NCBI RefSeq assembly: GCF_900111585.1
Contig: NZ_FOHI01000001.1
Location: 186,001-250,000, forward strand
Length of the DNA stretch: 64,000 nt
Reading direction: 5' to 3'
DNA from: Nitrosospira multiformis
Lineage (GTDB): Bacteria > Pseudomonadota > Gammaproteobacteria > Burkholderiales > Nitrosomonadaceae
The notes under the pieces are model-generated. The model searched no databases. It was not told the DNA's origin and was given only the letters and a program-made list of their open reading frames with translations. The translations under genes and the position numbers were made by a program. This document shows positions 34,826 through 44,257 of this stretch, one piece after another (the first letter of the stretch is position 1; each line of letters begins with the position of its first letter).

Positions 34826-36161
34826 GATTTTTGGGTATCAGTCGTTGTAAAAAGGGTCGGGGAAGAGTGGCGGTCACCTTTGTGCTGCCCGGCTTCGAGG
34901 TAATGGTCAGCCGTCCGCCTGCCTCTTCCACGCGGGCATTCATACTGCCCAAGCCGAGGCCGCGCATCCAGTTGCGTTCTAGGCTGCCGGCATCGAATCC
35001 GGTGCCGTTGTCCCATACGGTGAGTCGCACTGTCCCCCTGTTCCCTGTCAGGCGCAGCGCTGCCCTGCTGGCACAGGAATGCCGCTTGACGTTGGAGAGG
35101 CACTCCTGGGCGAGCCGATAGAAGACGAGGTTGGCGTCACCGGGAAGCCCTTCGACCAGGCCCCGGCTGCGGAACCGAATTGAGGTTGCGGCATTTTCCA
35201 TGTCATGCGCAAGGTGCCGCAGCGCCGCCGCGAGCCCGAAATCCCTGAGGATCATCGGATGCAGTCCATGCGCGATTTCCCGCGTCTCCTGCAGGACATC
35301 TTTCAAATCTTTCTCCAGATACCGAAACGTGGTTTGCGCCGCGATATGGGATGACGGCACGCCCGCCAACTGGATGAGGCCGGTTTGTGTGTGCAGCTTC
35401 GCTGCCACCAGCCGCTGGCAGATGCTGTCGTGCAGCTCGCTCGACAACCGGGCGCGCTCCGCTTCCTGTGCCTCGCGGCGGCCCCTAATGTTTAGCATCA
35501 GGCCGCAGACGATGATGACTGTCATGCCCAGGGACGCAGCCAAGCCGATCCACAGCAGGGTGTCGTAGTTGTTGACTGCCACCTGCTCGTCGACCTTTGC
35601 CAGTACGCCGTGGACATCGTCCAGGTAAATGCCCGTGCCCAGCACCCATCCCCAGTTAGGGAGAAGGACGGAATAGGTAAGCTTGGTAGCGGGTTTCCCG
35701 GTGGAAGGTTTTTCCGTCGCATATTGGACAAATCCGCCGCCCTCGCGCGCCTTTCTGATCAGCATCTCAACGGTGGGGTAGCCATTAATGTCACGGTAAT
35801 TCAACCGGTTTATCCCAATCAGCTCCGGTTTGCGCGAGTGCACGAGCAAGGTTCCCTGCAGGTCGTACACAAAAAAATAACCATCATTTCCGTAATCCAG
35901 GCGGTGCAGGATCGCCTTTGCTTCCGACAATGCGGCTTCGTCCGTGCGGCCTGATCCGTGAAGCGGGGCAATGGCATGCTGCGCCAGCGTCAGGTAGCTC
36001 CTGAGCTCGTCCTGCTTGCTGGTGAGATATGCCGGTTCGATCACGTCGCGCTGCTCTTTGGCCAGTTCGACTGATTGGTGGTTGACCATGACGGCCACCG
36101 TGCAGAGCACCAGTACAAGCGGCGCCAAGGCCAGCAGGATGAGTTTTCGCCTGAGTTTCAT
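34806..36161 (-). CDS. NarX-type sensor histidine kinase with cache domain
   Basis: The 451-aa membrane kinase has a membrane helix (about 7-27), a periplasmic single-cache domain (about 40-190, with GNDGYFFVYDLQGTLLVHS), a second helix (about 202-223), and a HisKA_3 dimerisation domain with His244 (SSELHDSICQRL). The HATPase domain shows WDNGTGFD and GLGLGSMNARVEEAGG. It should phosphorylate the co-transcribed regulator in response to a small ligand outside the inner membrane. ATG start. Its upstream region exists in two copies in the window. Confidence 0.93.
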   Translation of the reverse strand: MKLRRKLILLALAPLVLVLCTVAVMVNHQSVELAKEQRDVIEPAYLTSKQDELRSYLTLAQHAIAPLHGSGRTDEAALSEAKAILHRLDYGNDGYFFVYDLQGTLLVHSRKPELIGINRLNYRDINGYPTVEMLIRKAREGGGFVQYATEKPSTGKPATKLTYSVLLPNWGWVLGTGIYLDDVHGVLAKVDEQVAVNNYDTLLWIGLAASLGMTVIIVCGLMLNIRGRREAQEAERARLSSELHDSICQRLVAAKLHTQTGLIQLAGVPSSHIAAQTTFRYLEKDLKDVLQETREIAHGLHPMILRDFGLAAALRHLAHDMENAATSIRFRSRGLVEGLPGDANLVFYRLAQECLSNVKRHSCASRAALRLTGNRGTVRLTVWDNGTGFDAGSLERNWMRGLGLGSMNARVEEAGGRLTITSKPGSTKVTATLPRPFLQRLIPKNHAKPPH

Positions 36162-36397
36162 GGTTCCATTATGTGTGAGCCAGGCGCATACGCATCCATA
36201 GCGCTGCGTAGATGAGCTACATACATTTACGTTTTTCCTTCTTTTTCGTTATCTGTTTTGCCGGAAAACAGTTTCCCTCTCATAGGCGGCACCAGCTGGA
36301 TGCTCGCCAATAGAATACGTAATTCTGCGTAGCTGGCGTACGTATTCCTGCTCTTTCCCGGCATTCGTTCAAGCGCTTAATATCTCAATCTGAGCCA
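36162..36397. repeat. Duplicated regulatory segment, copy B (kinase upstream region)
   Basis: Homologous to 31403-31577. It holds TACGTA-ATTC-TGCGTA at 36316-36331 followed by GTACGTAT, and further CGTA/TACG words around 36180-36235. It lies between the divergent kinase gene and the CRP-like gene, so it is expected to contain the kinase promoter. The conserved dyad could be the site of its own response regulator. Confidence 0.75.
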
Positions 36398-36750
36398 TGG
36401 ATGCTTTTGTCGAAACTACCAACCAGGCCGAATGAGCCAACTCTCAATTCTAAATGAGAACGATATGACTCAGCCATAAGAGGGAAGGGTGCAACCCATG
36501 AAGATCGTGGCGCGGAACGCGCTGATGGGGAGAACCGAAAGCCTGGGCATGATGCTTGCGGAGCTTGCGCTGCCGGGCAACATCGCCTGACCTCTATCGA
36601 AGAACTGAATCTGGAACCCACTGTTGCGCTCATACAATGTTTGAAAATCTATCAAGAACCGCGTCGATTGAGGAACTGACAATATCAGGCAGTTGCCGTG
36701 CCGGCCGCAGCGGTGGCGCACTCAACGGTTCAAAAAAGCAAGAGGTGGGA
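36398..36750. other. Gap before the CRP-like gene
   Basis: No gene I can defend. A 30-codon frame from an ATG near 36498 (ending ALPGNIA) is too short and has a weak ribosome site. The CRP-like frame is open back to 36556, but its best start is 36751. Confidence 0.4.
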
Positions 36751-37461
36751 ATGGGCGCGGTAAATACATCAGTTGAACGAGGCGGCGCGTCACTTGCAGG
36801 TATCAAAGAACTTCGAAATCTGTCAGTTGCGGAGTTGGAAGCAGTGACTGACTGCTGCCGCACCCGTAGATATGCGGCGGGGGAAACTATTATCAGGCAT
36901 CAGGATGATACAAATAGTACTTTTTTTATTGTGGAAGGCATGGTACGGGTTACCTATAATTCCTGCAAAGGTCATGAGGTTATTTTGTGCGACTTATCAA
37001 GCGGAGACATATTTGGAGAGCTGGCGGCAATTGACGGCCATACTCGCTCGGCAACTGTGACTGCTAAAAAAGATTCAGTGGTGGCCTCTCTGCCGACACA
37101 ATCTTTCCTGGATCTCATTTATTCCAACAAGGAAATATATTTAGTTGTTCTGAAGCGATTGACAAGTCAGGTAAGGCATCTTATAGACCGGGTTTATGGC
37201 CTTAGCGCACTGAAAGTTCCGAACCGTATTCGTGCGGAGCTTCTGCGCCTTGCGAAAACGCATTCAGCAGCATCAAATCGGGGCCTAATCTCCCCGGTAC
37301 CCACTCACGCGGAGATAGCCATCCGTCTCAACACCCATCGTGAGACCGTAACTCGCGAATTGAATGCATTAGCTAGACAAAAGGTGATAGCGCGGACAGG
37401 ACGTGATCTGCACATTCTTGATATGACCCGCCTGGGACAAATGGTAAATGGTAATGATTGA
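36751..37461 (+). CDS. CRP/FNR-family transcription regulator
   Basis: The 236-aa protein has a cyclic-nucleotide-binding fold (GETIIRHQDDTNSTFFIVEG near residues 45-65, then GDIFGELAAIDG near 85-97) and a C-terminal Crp-type helix-turn-helix (THAEIAIRLNTHRETVTREL near 185-205). No Cys cluster of the FNR kind is present at the N-terminus, so oxygen sensing by an iron-sulphur cluster is unlikely. I prefer the ATG at 36751, which has AGAGGTGGGA upstream. The gene converges on the type I secretion operon. Confidence 0.92.
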   Translation: MGAVNTSVERGGASLAGIKELRNLSVAELEAVTDCCRTRRYAAGETIIRHQDDTNSTFFIVEGMVRVTYNSCKGHEVILCDLSSGDIFGELAAIDGHTRSATVTAKKDSVVASLPTQSFLDLIYSNKEIYLVVLKRLTSQVRHLIDRVYGLSALKVPNRIRAELLRLAKTHSAASNRGLISPVPTHAEIAIRLNTHRETVTRELNALARQKVIARTGRDLHILDMTRLGQMVNGND

Positions 37462-37511
37462 AGCGATATGCGGTTCTTTCCGCTAGATCGCCTTCCGCCT
37501 TCTACCTCCCT

Positions 37512-38930
37512 TTACCTGGAAGTATATGTAATCGAGCTATTAGCCGTTTCCATTTTGTTTCCCGTGGTTAACGCCATATCTATTGATACCGGGGAGGTAT
37601 CGCTGGAGGTGAAATAGGTCGCGATATCATGCAAATCGCTGATCCCGACTATTCCTGCGGCCTTCCGTAACCGAAGATAGGCAAGTAGATAGCCATAACG
37701 CGCCTCAGCGAGATCCCGCTTTGCTTCAAATAACCGCTGTTGGGCATTAAGGAAATCGAGATTTGTTCGTACCCCGCCCTTGATGCTTTTCATGGTGGCT
37801 TCCATCAGAAAGCTTGCTGAATCGACAGATTTTACTAGAGCGGCAATACGAGAAGTGCTTGTCAAAGCAAGATTGAACTGTTTACGCAATTCCACGGTTA
37901 TTTGATTCGTTTTCGTCTCCAGATCAGCTTTCGCTTTTTCGTAGTTGGATTTTGCCTGGCTCGTCATGGCGCTTACATTGCCACCGGAATACAAAGGCAA
38001 GCTTACTTGCACGCCTATGCTTTGCGTAAGCGCATCGATGCCAACCAGGAGAGGGTTATCGGATTTGTTGCGCGCGATCGCTGCCACAGCTTCCACCCGC
38101 GGGAAGTGGCCTGCCTGCTGCTTGTTGATCTCCTCCCGCGCCACGTCCACCGCGTGACGCCGAGTGGCAATTTCGGGATTATTTTCCAGGGCGATTTCCT
38201 TCCAGTCGTCAAATCGTCCTGGCTGCAGGGGTTTGACCCGAAAAGCATCCGATAATGGATCAAGTTCCGTGACTTCTTCGCCCATGATGGAGGCCAGCAC
38301 ATCCCGTGCGTTCGCGAGACTATCCTGTGCTTCGAGTACCTGGGCTTCCGCGAGATCATGTCTTGCCTGTGTTTCCAGGGCATCAGTTTTTGTACCCTCA
38401 CCTTTTTCCAGCATGCGCTCGTTTGCCCGGCGCTGCTCCTCCAATGCTGTCCGTTGTGCAGTCACTAGCGCCAACTGATCTTCGGCGTACTTCACATTAA
38501 TATAGGCTCCTACAAGACGCAGGATAAACTCTTGACCCTGGTTGGAGAATTCGGCGTTGCTCTGGTTCGTTTTTGAAACCCCTTGTTTATAGCCTGCGAA
38601 CGCTCCCAGGTTGATAAGAGATTGTCTTAGCTGAATCGTAGCCGTTTGACTTTCATAGCTTCGTTGGAGGCTGATGGCTTGACGGGTAAAATCCTGCTGG
38701 TTCTGGTTTATCGCAAAACTTGCGGAGAGGGAGGGGAGCAAGGCGGATCGTCCAATCGCCGCAAATTCCTGGCCCGCCCTGTTTTCGTGAATCGCCGCCT
38801 GATAGGCGGAGTCGTTCGCCAAAGCTGTTTCGTAGACCTGAACCAGCCCTGCTGCCAATGCCTGCTTCGGTGGAAACAGCGCGAGCAGGCCCAGTGCTGG
38901 AATAATCAGACGGTGCGCGCGAACAGACAT
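37512..38930 (-). CDS. TolC-family outer-membrane channel of a type I secretion system
   Basis: The 472-aa protein forms the outer-membrane and periplasmic tunnel through which the passenger leaves. It has a signal peptide (about 1-26), then two repeats of long alpha-helical segments between beta-hairpins, typical of TolC (ALANDSAYQAAIHENRAGQE near 35 and GGVRTNLDFLNAQQRLFEAK near 395). The gene starts 1 bp after the adaptor gene stop, so it is the last gene of the secretion operon. ATG start. Confidence 0.93.
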   Translation of the reverse strand: MSVRAHRLIIPALGLLALFPPKQALAAGLVQVYETALANDSAYQAAIHENRAGQEFAAIGRSALLPSLSASFAINQNQQDFTRQAISLQRSYESQTATIQLRQSLINLGAFAGYKQGVSKTNQSNAEFSNQGQEFILRLVGAYINVKYAEDQLALVTAQRTALEEQRRANERMLEKGEGTKTDALETQARHDLAEAQVLEAQDSLANARDVLASIMGEEVTELDPLSDAFRVKPLQPGRFDDWKEIALENNPEIATRRHAVDVAREEINKQQAGHFPRVEAVAAIARNKSDNPLLVGIDALTQSIGVQVSLPLYSGGNVSAMTSQAKSNYEKAKADLETKTNQITVELRKQFNLALTSTSRIAALVKSVDSASFLMEATMKSIKGGVRTNLDFLNAQQRLFEAKRDLAEARYGYLLAYLRLRKAAGIVGISDLHDIATYFTSSDTSPVSIDMALTTGNKMETANSSITYTSR

Positions 38931-38931
38931 C

Positions 38932-40284
38932 CTAATCCTCCGTCATGGCCATTTTTAAATGATCCAGTATCGGCTTCAGGATGTAGTTCATCATCGTACG
39001 CTCACCCGTCTTCACGAACAGATCAACCGGCATTCCCGGCTTGATCTGCAGGGCGGCGATCATTTTTATCCCTTCAGGCGCTACCCGGGCTTGCAGTTTG
39101 TAGTAGGGCTCTCCCGTGTTTTCATCAACAAAGCGGTCCGCAGACACCTGAGTCACTATTCCCGGTATATGAGGCGTCAGATTGCGATTGAATGCGGTAA
39201 ATATAAGTTCCACGGGAAGATCGGGATGGATTTTATCGATCAGATGAACTGGCAGGCGACCTTCAACCATCAATGGATCATCTCGGGGTACAATGTCCAT
39301 AATCTTAAAACCGGGCGCGATTACACCGCCTCGGGTGAAGACGTTCAAGCCGACTACTGTGCCATCAACCGGCGCTTTGACCAGCACGTTTGCGAGGTCA
39401 TGATCCAGAGCGCTTAGCTTGTGAGCAAGCGCCTCTGCTTCTTTTTGCACATCCGACAACTGAGAGCGTACTTCCTTCTGGTATTCCTGCTGGCGTTGGA
39501 TACGGCGCAGCTTCAATTCGGCAATTTGCCGCTGTCCTCGCCCGATGTTGCCAATGTCTTCAGAAACTGCCCCCCTGATCTGTACATACATTCGCTCCAG
39601 TTCCAGCAATCGATTGCGCGCTACGTAACCTTCGGAGGCCAGCTCACGCATCCCACCCAACTGTTCTTGTAAAAATTCCAGTTGCTGTTTTTTACTATCC
39701 CGTGATTCCTCCAGGCCACTGGTTTGCAACTTCAGGCCGGAAATACTCTCATCCATTGCGGACAACTCACTCTGTATTCCCAATAGCCGGGAGCTGAATA
39801 GATGCTGCTGCAGGGCGATATAGTTGGCAACAATCGGGTCGCTTTTCATCTTTTCCAGCTCTATGGGAAAAACAATGGCCTTTTTTCCATCACGCTCAGC
39901 AACCAAACGAGCTTCTGCTGCACGCGCAGCAAAATATTGGACTCGCATCGTTTCGGCGTTAGCTTTGACTTGCACGCTATTCATGCGGACCAGTACAGTT
40001 CCCGCCTCAACCACATCTCCTTCTCTCACGAGGATGTCTTCAATTGTTCCCCCCGCTTGATGCTGAATTGCTTTCCTGTTGGTCGCCACCGTAACAGTTC
40101 CGCTAAGTGGGACCCCTTTATCAAGCGGAGCCAATGAACCCCACAGTAAAAAACCTCCGATACCCGCGACGACGATTCCCCAGCCGAGGCGGATGTATTG
40201 GAGAGCATCGTCGTCTACTCCTGAAAGGGGCGATTCGTGGGGGTCGCCATAGGTACTGCCGCTGCTCTGCAACTTCATCTGCAT
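38932..40284 (-). CDS. HlyD/PrtE-type membrane fusion protein of a type I secretion system
   Basis: The 450-aa adaptor joins the ABC exporter to the TolC channel. It has one membrane helix near 32-52 (GWGIVVAGIGGFLLWGSLAP), a lipoyl-like half-motif (HQAGGTIEDILVREGDVVEA), a long coiled coil from about 110 to 290, and a second lipoyl half with the beta-barrel domain (VKAPVDGTVVGLNVFTRGGV). All are hallmarks of HlyD proteins. It lies 82 bp downstream of the exporter gene and 1 bp before the TolC-like gene. Confidence 0.94.
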   Translation of the reverse strand: MQMKLQSSGSTYGDPHESPLSGVDDDALQYIRLGWGIVVAGIGGFLLWGSLAPLDKGVPLSGTVTVATNRKAIQHQAGGTIEDILVREGDVVEAGTVLVRMNSVQVKANAETMRVQYFAARAAEARLVAERDGKKAIVFPIELEKMKSDPIVANYIALQQHLFSSRLLGIQSELSAMDESISGLKLQTSGLEESRDSKKQQLEFLQEQLGGMRELASEGYVARNRLLELERMYVQIRGAVSEDIGNIGRGQRQIAELKLRRIQRQQEYQKEVRSQLSDVQKEAEALAHKLSALDHDLANVLVKAPVDGTVVGLNVFTRGGVIAPGFKIMDIVPRDDPLMVEGRLPVHLIDKIHPDLPVELIFTAFNRNLTPHIPGIVTQVSADRFVDENTGEPYYKLQARVAPEGIKMIAALQIKPGMPVDLFVKTGERTMMNYILKPILDHLKMAMTED

Positions 40285-40366
40285 TTCATCACTCCTACGA
40301 TCTCATACTCGTCAGGCAGACTTTGAATTCTCTGATAGACATTCTCTCTTTACTTCCGGTCAATTT

Positions 40367-42094
40367 TTATCTTGATTGCACCTGCTGTACCTGCTGTACT
40401 GGTTGTGGACGAGGTTTTCTCAACCTGTCCAGAACTTGAGCAGTCGGGCCAAACAATTGCGCTTTTCCATCCACTAACAGCAACAACTTGGTTGTGGCAG
40501 CCAGTACACTGTTCTTGTGACTGATTATTACGATGGTTTTACCCTGCTTGCGCAGATCCTCGATTGCCTCGATCAATGCCTGCTCACCCACTTCGTCAAG
40601 GTTTGAGTTGGGTTCATCCAGCATAATCAGGGAGGGGTCGCCGTACATTGCCCGCGCCAGGCCGAGACGCTGCTTTTGACCGCCCGATAATCCTGCTCCG
40701 CCGTCTCCAAGAGGGGTGTCGTAACCTTGGGGGAGGCGCAAGACCATTTCATGAATTCCCGCGCGCTTGGCTGTCATTACCACGTTTTCTGAATTGATCT
40801 CTCCAAACCGGGCGATATTCTCCGCAACCGTTCCCGCAAACAGCTCGATATCCTGTGGCAGGTAACCGATGTGCGGGCCGAGCTCATCCTTGTTCCAGTA
40901 ATAGACATCTGCCCCATCCAGACGTACTTTACCCATTGCGACCGCCCAGACCCCCACCAGCAAACGCGCTAGTGTCGATTTTCCCGAACCACTGGGGCCG
41001 ATGACTCCCAATACATCACCGGGCACAATCTTAAAACTCAAGTTTTTAAGAACGCTGACTGTAGAACCCGGGGGAGCGGCAGTCACAGCTTCCACCGACA
41101 CTTCCCCAAGCGGTTTTGGCAGCGGCATTCCTGTTTCACACACGGGATTCGCCACCAAAAGTTCGTTCAGACGCTGGTAAGCACTCCGCGTGCTACTCCA
41201 GCTTCTCCACACACTTATCAACTGCTCCACCGGGCTCAATGCCCTGCTCAGTAGAATCATGGCGACGATCATCATTCCGGGCGTAATTTTCCCTTCCAGG
41301 ACAAGCAGGGCTCCCAGACCCAATATGAGCGACTGCATCGAAATCCGGACGAACTTTGTAATTGAACTGATCTTTCCCGCCTTTTGGCTGGCTTCCGCTT
41401 GCAGTTGCAGAACTCTGTCATTGAGTCTTAACCAGCGTGCCATCAGGTCGGGCAGCATACCCATTGCGGCAATGACTTCCGCATTCCGCAAATTGTTGGT
41501 TGCGAGACTGCTTGATGTAATCGCTACCGCATTTGCTTCCTCAAGTGGTTTTTTGGATAAGGCCTGGTTGGCAAAGGCCAAAGCAATGAGCACCGCGGCT
41601 CCAGTCAAGGCAAACAAGCCTAGCAGCGGACTAAACAGGAAAATGACAGTCAGATATATTGGGAGCCATGGAACATCAAAAAAAGCAAACAGCCCTTGAC
41701 TTGTTAAAAACTGACGGATGGTGGTGAAATCCTGCAGCGCCTGCCCCGCGCTACCCCCTGCGCGCTTCAGATTTTGTTCAAACGCAGCTGTATAAATGCG
41801 TTTATTCATCTTCATATCAAGCTGCGCCCCGATCCGGATCAGAACAAAGCTTCGTACAAGCTCCAGAGCGCCAATGAACAGAAAGGCTCCGAGCGCCATC
41901 AAAGTCAGCATCAGCAAAGTAGTTTCGTTCCGGCTTGCCAGAACTCTGTCATACACTTGCAGCATGTACAGGGATGGAACCAGCATCAACAAGTTGATAA
42001 TGGCGCTGAAGATTCCTACCGTTCTGAATGCCCCCTTGAAGCTTAGAAGGACTTGCGCAATTTCTGTCTTGGGAAATTTCAATTTGTAAGTCAC
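40367..42094 (-). CDS. PrtD/HlyB-type ABC exporter of a type I secretion system
   Basis: The 575-aa protein has an N-terminal six-helix transmembrane domain (about 20-310) and a nucleotide-binding domain with Walker A GPSGSGKST near 365, the signature LSGGQKQRLGLARAMYG near 472, and Walker B LIMLDEPNSNLDE near 492. It lacks the C39 peptidase-like domain of HlyB, which places it in the PrtD class that exports RTX proteins with uncleaved C-terminal signals. The tail is Gln/Val-rich (PQPVQQVQQVQ). The RTX gene lies just upstream. Confidence 0.94.
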   Translation of the reverse strand: MTYKLKFPKTEIAQVLLSFKGAFRTVGIFSAIINLLMLVPSLYMLQVYDRVLASRNETTLLMLTLMALGAFLFIGALELVRSFVLIRIGAQLDMKMNKRIYTAAFEQNLKRAGGSAGQALQDFTTIRQFLTSQGLFAFFDVPWLPIYLTVIFLFSPLLGLFALTGAAVLIALAFANQALSKKPLEEANAVAITSSSLATNNLRNAEVIAAMGMLPDLMARWLRLNDRVLQLQAEASQKAGKISSITKFVRISMQSLILGLGALLVLEGKITPGMMIVAMILLSRALSPVEQLISVWRSWSSTRSAYQRLNELLVANPVCETGMPLPKPLGEVSVEAVTAAPPGSTVSVLKNLSFKIVPGDVLGVIGPSGSGKSTLARLLVGVWAVAMGKVRLDGADVYYWNKDELGPHIGYLPQDIELFAGTVAENIARFGEINSENVVMTAKRAGIHEMVLRLPQGYDTPLGDGGAGLSGGQKQRLGLARAMYGDPSLIMLDEPNSNLDEVGEQALIEAIEDLRKQGKTIVIISHKNSVLAATTKLLLLVDGKAQLFGPTAQVLDRLRKPRPQPVQQVQQVQSR

Positions 42095-42197
42095 CTCAGA
42101 GCCAGGTCCAGGCGTAACTGTATGAGTGGGAACGAACTCTTTGCGGGACCTGAATGATTATGGTCTGGGGAAGAGGAACTCGCTTCCTCCCCAAAAT

Positions 42198-42226
42198 CTA
42201 CCAGGTCACGCTGCGTGACCCAGTAG
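42198..42226 (-). terminator. Stem-loop between passenger and exporter genes
   Basis: CTACTGGGTCACGC pairs with GCGTGACCTGGTAG (two mismatches, one-base loop) in the minus-strand transcript, followed by ATTTT. It starts 19 bases after the RTX stop. I infer partial termination or RNA stabilisation, so that more passenger than exporter is made. Confidence 0.65.
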
Positions 42227-42244
42227 AAGATGAGTTATCAGCGG

Positions 42245-43075
42245 TTAAGCGATAACATCCAGGCTTGGATTAAATCCTGAGGCACCGATCAGGGCGATCT
42301 GAAGGTCCGCGCCTCCGTACACATCGGCAGTCAATAGGCCTGAGGAGGGGTTATACGATAATTGGCTGGAACTGAAACTTTGATTGCCAGTCGCCCACCA
42401 GTTCACGTCTGCATCGATTGCGGAAAGATCAATCGCATCCCCTTCCCACCATTTGAAGTCGGAGATGGTATCGATTGCTCCCCAGGCTGGACTCTCGGTT
42501 ACCGAGTTGAAGACGAACGTGTCCGCTCCAGTGCCGCCCGTAAGAAAATCCTTTCCGGCTCCGCCGACGAGTGTATCGTTACCGGCTCCCCCGTCGAGGC
42601 TATCGTTACCACCCCAGCCGTACAACTGGTCGTTGCCGCCATATCCATAGAGAGAGTTGGAGTAACCATTGCCGGAGATAAAATTACTGAGGTCGTTGCC
42701 GTCTCCAAAATAGGCAGTACCGGTCAGAGTCAGGTTCTCGACATTGGCGGGCAACCATTTGTAATTGGTGCTGACCGAGCTGTAGATATGGTCAACGCCT
42801 TGGTTGTAGTACTCGATTACTTTGTCTGTCGTCGTATCCACGTAGTACACATCGTTGCCAGTCCCACCGTACATGGAATCCGTACCTGTCCCACCGTCTA
42901 GCGTATCGTTACCAGAGTATGCGTAGAGGTTGTCATTTCCCCCATAACCATAGATGTAGTCGCTGCTGCTTGTGCCTATCAATGACGGAAAGAATTTATA
43001 TTCGGAAAACCATCCGTTCCATGCCCACTGCGACGTGCCGTTATCATGAAACTGGGTTCCATATATTGCTGCCAT
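42245..43075 (-). CDS. RTX (glycine-rich calcium-binding) secreted protein, 276 aa
   Basis: I start at the ATG at 43075, which has AGGAGA upstream. There are two blocks of GGxGxDxxx nonapeptides, about 40-75 (GYGGNDNLY, GGTGTDSMYGGTGNDVYYV) and about 150-195 (GWGGNDSLDGGAGNDTLVGG). A serralysin-like C-terminal module follows (DTISDFKWWEGDAIDLSAI) carrying the export signal. No catalytic domain is present, so it is a structural, adhesive or calcium-binding surface protein rather than a protease. It is unusually rich in Trp and Tyr. As first gene of the type I operon it is the obvious passenger. Confidence 0.9.
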   Translation of the reverse strand: MAAIYGTQFHDNGTSQWAWNGWFSEYKFFPSLIGTSSSDYIYGYGGNDNLYAYSGNDTLDGGTGTDSMYGGTGNDVYYVDTTTDKVIEYYNQGVDHIYSSVSTNYKWLPANVENLTLTGTAYFGDGNDLSNFISGNGYSNSLYGYGGNDQLYGWGGNDSLDGGAGNDTLVGGAGKDFLTGGTGADTFVFNSVTESPAWGAIDTISDFKWWEGDAIDLSAIDADVNWWATGNQSFSSSQLSYNPSSGLLTADVYGGADLQIALIGASGFNPSLDVIA

Positions 43076-43145
43076 GACATTCTCCTCAGTAGAAGTTAAA
43101 GACAAGCGTGTAGTTACCACGCAAGTAGAGAGTAATTGTGTCAAG

Positions 43146-43416
43146 TGGAATAATCTGTGAGAAAAATCACATGAGGGTCATGGCTTCAACGCAGACTCTC
43201 TCTCACTGCTTTTTGCAGGAAATGCCCCAATCTTTCGATTACCAAGCTTCAAACGGGAGGATTCTGGAAAGTATTAACGGAGGCTTTTTGTACGTTGGAC
43301 CGGGAATGGGCCTTTACCTACGTGATAAGGGAGTGGGAAAGCGGCTATGTCGAATATGGAGCGATCTTCCGGCCTGAGTGATCGAAAGGAATTCAAGGAA
43401 GCGATCGGCCACTTAG
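43146..43416. other. Gap upstream of the RTX operon, no gene seen
   Basis: A plus-strand frame at 43138-43377 has no support. The RTX operon promoter should lie near 43080-43200, reading leftward; no clear boxes were picked. Confidence 0.35.
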
Positions 43417-43545
43417 TTATTCCTCGTCACTATTTGAAGCGGCTGCCACTGGATTGGGTAAAAATCGATCGTCATTTATGAATGACGTGTTGACGGAAAG
43501 TAATAACGCTACCCTTGGGCGCGCTACTCTGCTTTTGGCCCGGGA
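43417..43545 (+). pseudogene. Remnant of an EAL-domain (c-di-GMP phosphodiesterase) gene
   Basis: In three short frames linked by single-base shifts the DNA reads YSSSL, then YLKRLPLDWVKIDRH, then NDVLTESNNATLGRATLLL. These are consecutive parts of the EAL domain core. No start, no upstream or downstream continuation. Confidence 0.6.
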
Positions 43546-43826
43546 ATAGAATTATCCCTCAAGAGAATTACCCCTCAAGGCCATCCCTTCAAGCAAATTT
43601 TGACAGGATTTGTGCCTGTCAGAAGCTTATCTCCAATGTTTCCCCCAGCTTGACAACAGCCGTCTGTTAACATATTCTTCACAAAAAAATAACAAAAAGA
43701 TCACAAAATTGAGGAGAGAAACGGAATCAATCCGTTATGTTATATGGCTAGGTTGAGCTGCTCGCTACAAAGCGGGTTTTGTCGTTTCCAAGATTGAATA
43801 ACTGAATACCTTCTTTGAGGAAAAAA
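43546..43826. other. Gap with no recognised gene
   Basis: AT-rich near 43680-43735 (runs of A). Nothing else identified. Confidence 0.35.
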
Positions 43827-43937
43827 ATGATTGAATTGATTGAGTTTTTGAAGCCGGCTCTTTTTGGAGCCCCGTTGATGACCGTGCTTTATGGAATCAT
43901 GCAGATATGGGAGGAAGCCCCGGATCAGTCTACCTAA
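43827..43937 (+). CDS. Possible small hydrophobic protein, 36 aa
   Basis: ATG at 43827 preceded by GAGG at 43817-43820. The predicted peptide has one hydrophobic segment (LKPALFGAPLMTVLYGIMQI) followed by an acidic tail. Size and start signal fit a small membrane protein, but no homologue is known to me and chance remains likely. Confidence 0.35.
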   Translation: MIELIEFLKPALFGAPLMTVLYGIMQIWEEAPDQST

Positions 43938-44215
43938 GTAGATATTCGAGAAGGCATGCACGTACCTCACAGGGGCATATTCCTGGTATGCCAGCCGAGT
44001 ATGCCTGTCCGCATGCATCTATCGCTTTATGCTGTCTCCGAGCGTGGAGTTCAGTCTCCGCCAAATCCAGGCTCCTCTGATTTTCAATCCTGAAAACAGG
44101 GAAAAAGATACCCTGGATAGAAATCTGTCCAATTTCCTCTGCATTTTGCAACAATCGATCGACAGTCGACATTGGAATACCGGATTTGCCCCGCTGATTA
44201 CCTGCTGATTGAAGG
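43938..44215. other. Gap, no gene seen
   Basis: Frames on the minus strand (43740-44172) have no domain or start support. Confidence 0.35.
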
Positions 44216-44239
44216 GAAGGGCTTCAACAGAAGCCCTTC
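44216..44239 (-). terminator. Hairpin after the YegP-like gene
   Basis: Perfect 10-bp stem GAAGGGCTTC/GAAGCCCTTC with a 4-base loop, 19 bp past the stop. There is no U tract on the minus strand, so termination may be weak. Confidence 0.45.
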
Positions 44240-44257
44240 AAGCTGAAAACCCCGAGT

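Noticed and set aside
42362-42901. Plus-strand 179-aa frame opposite the RTX gene
   Set aside because: A by-product of the repetitive RTX codons.
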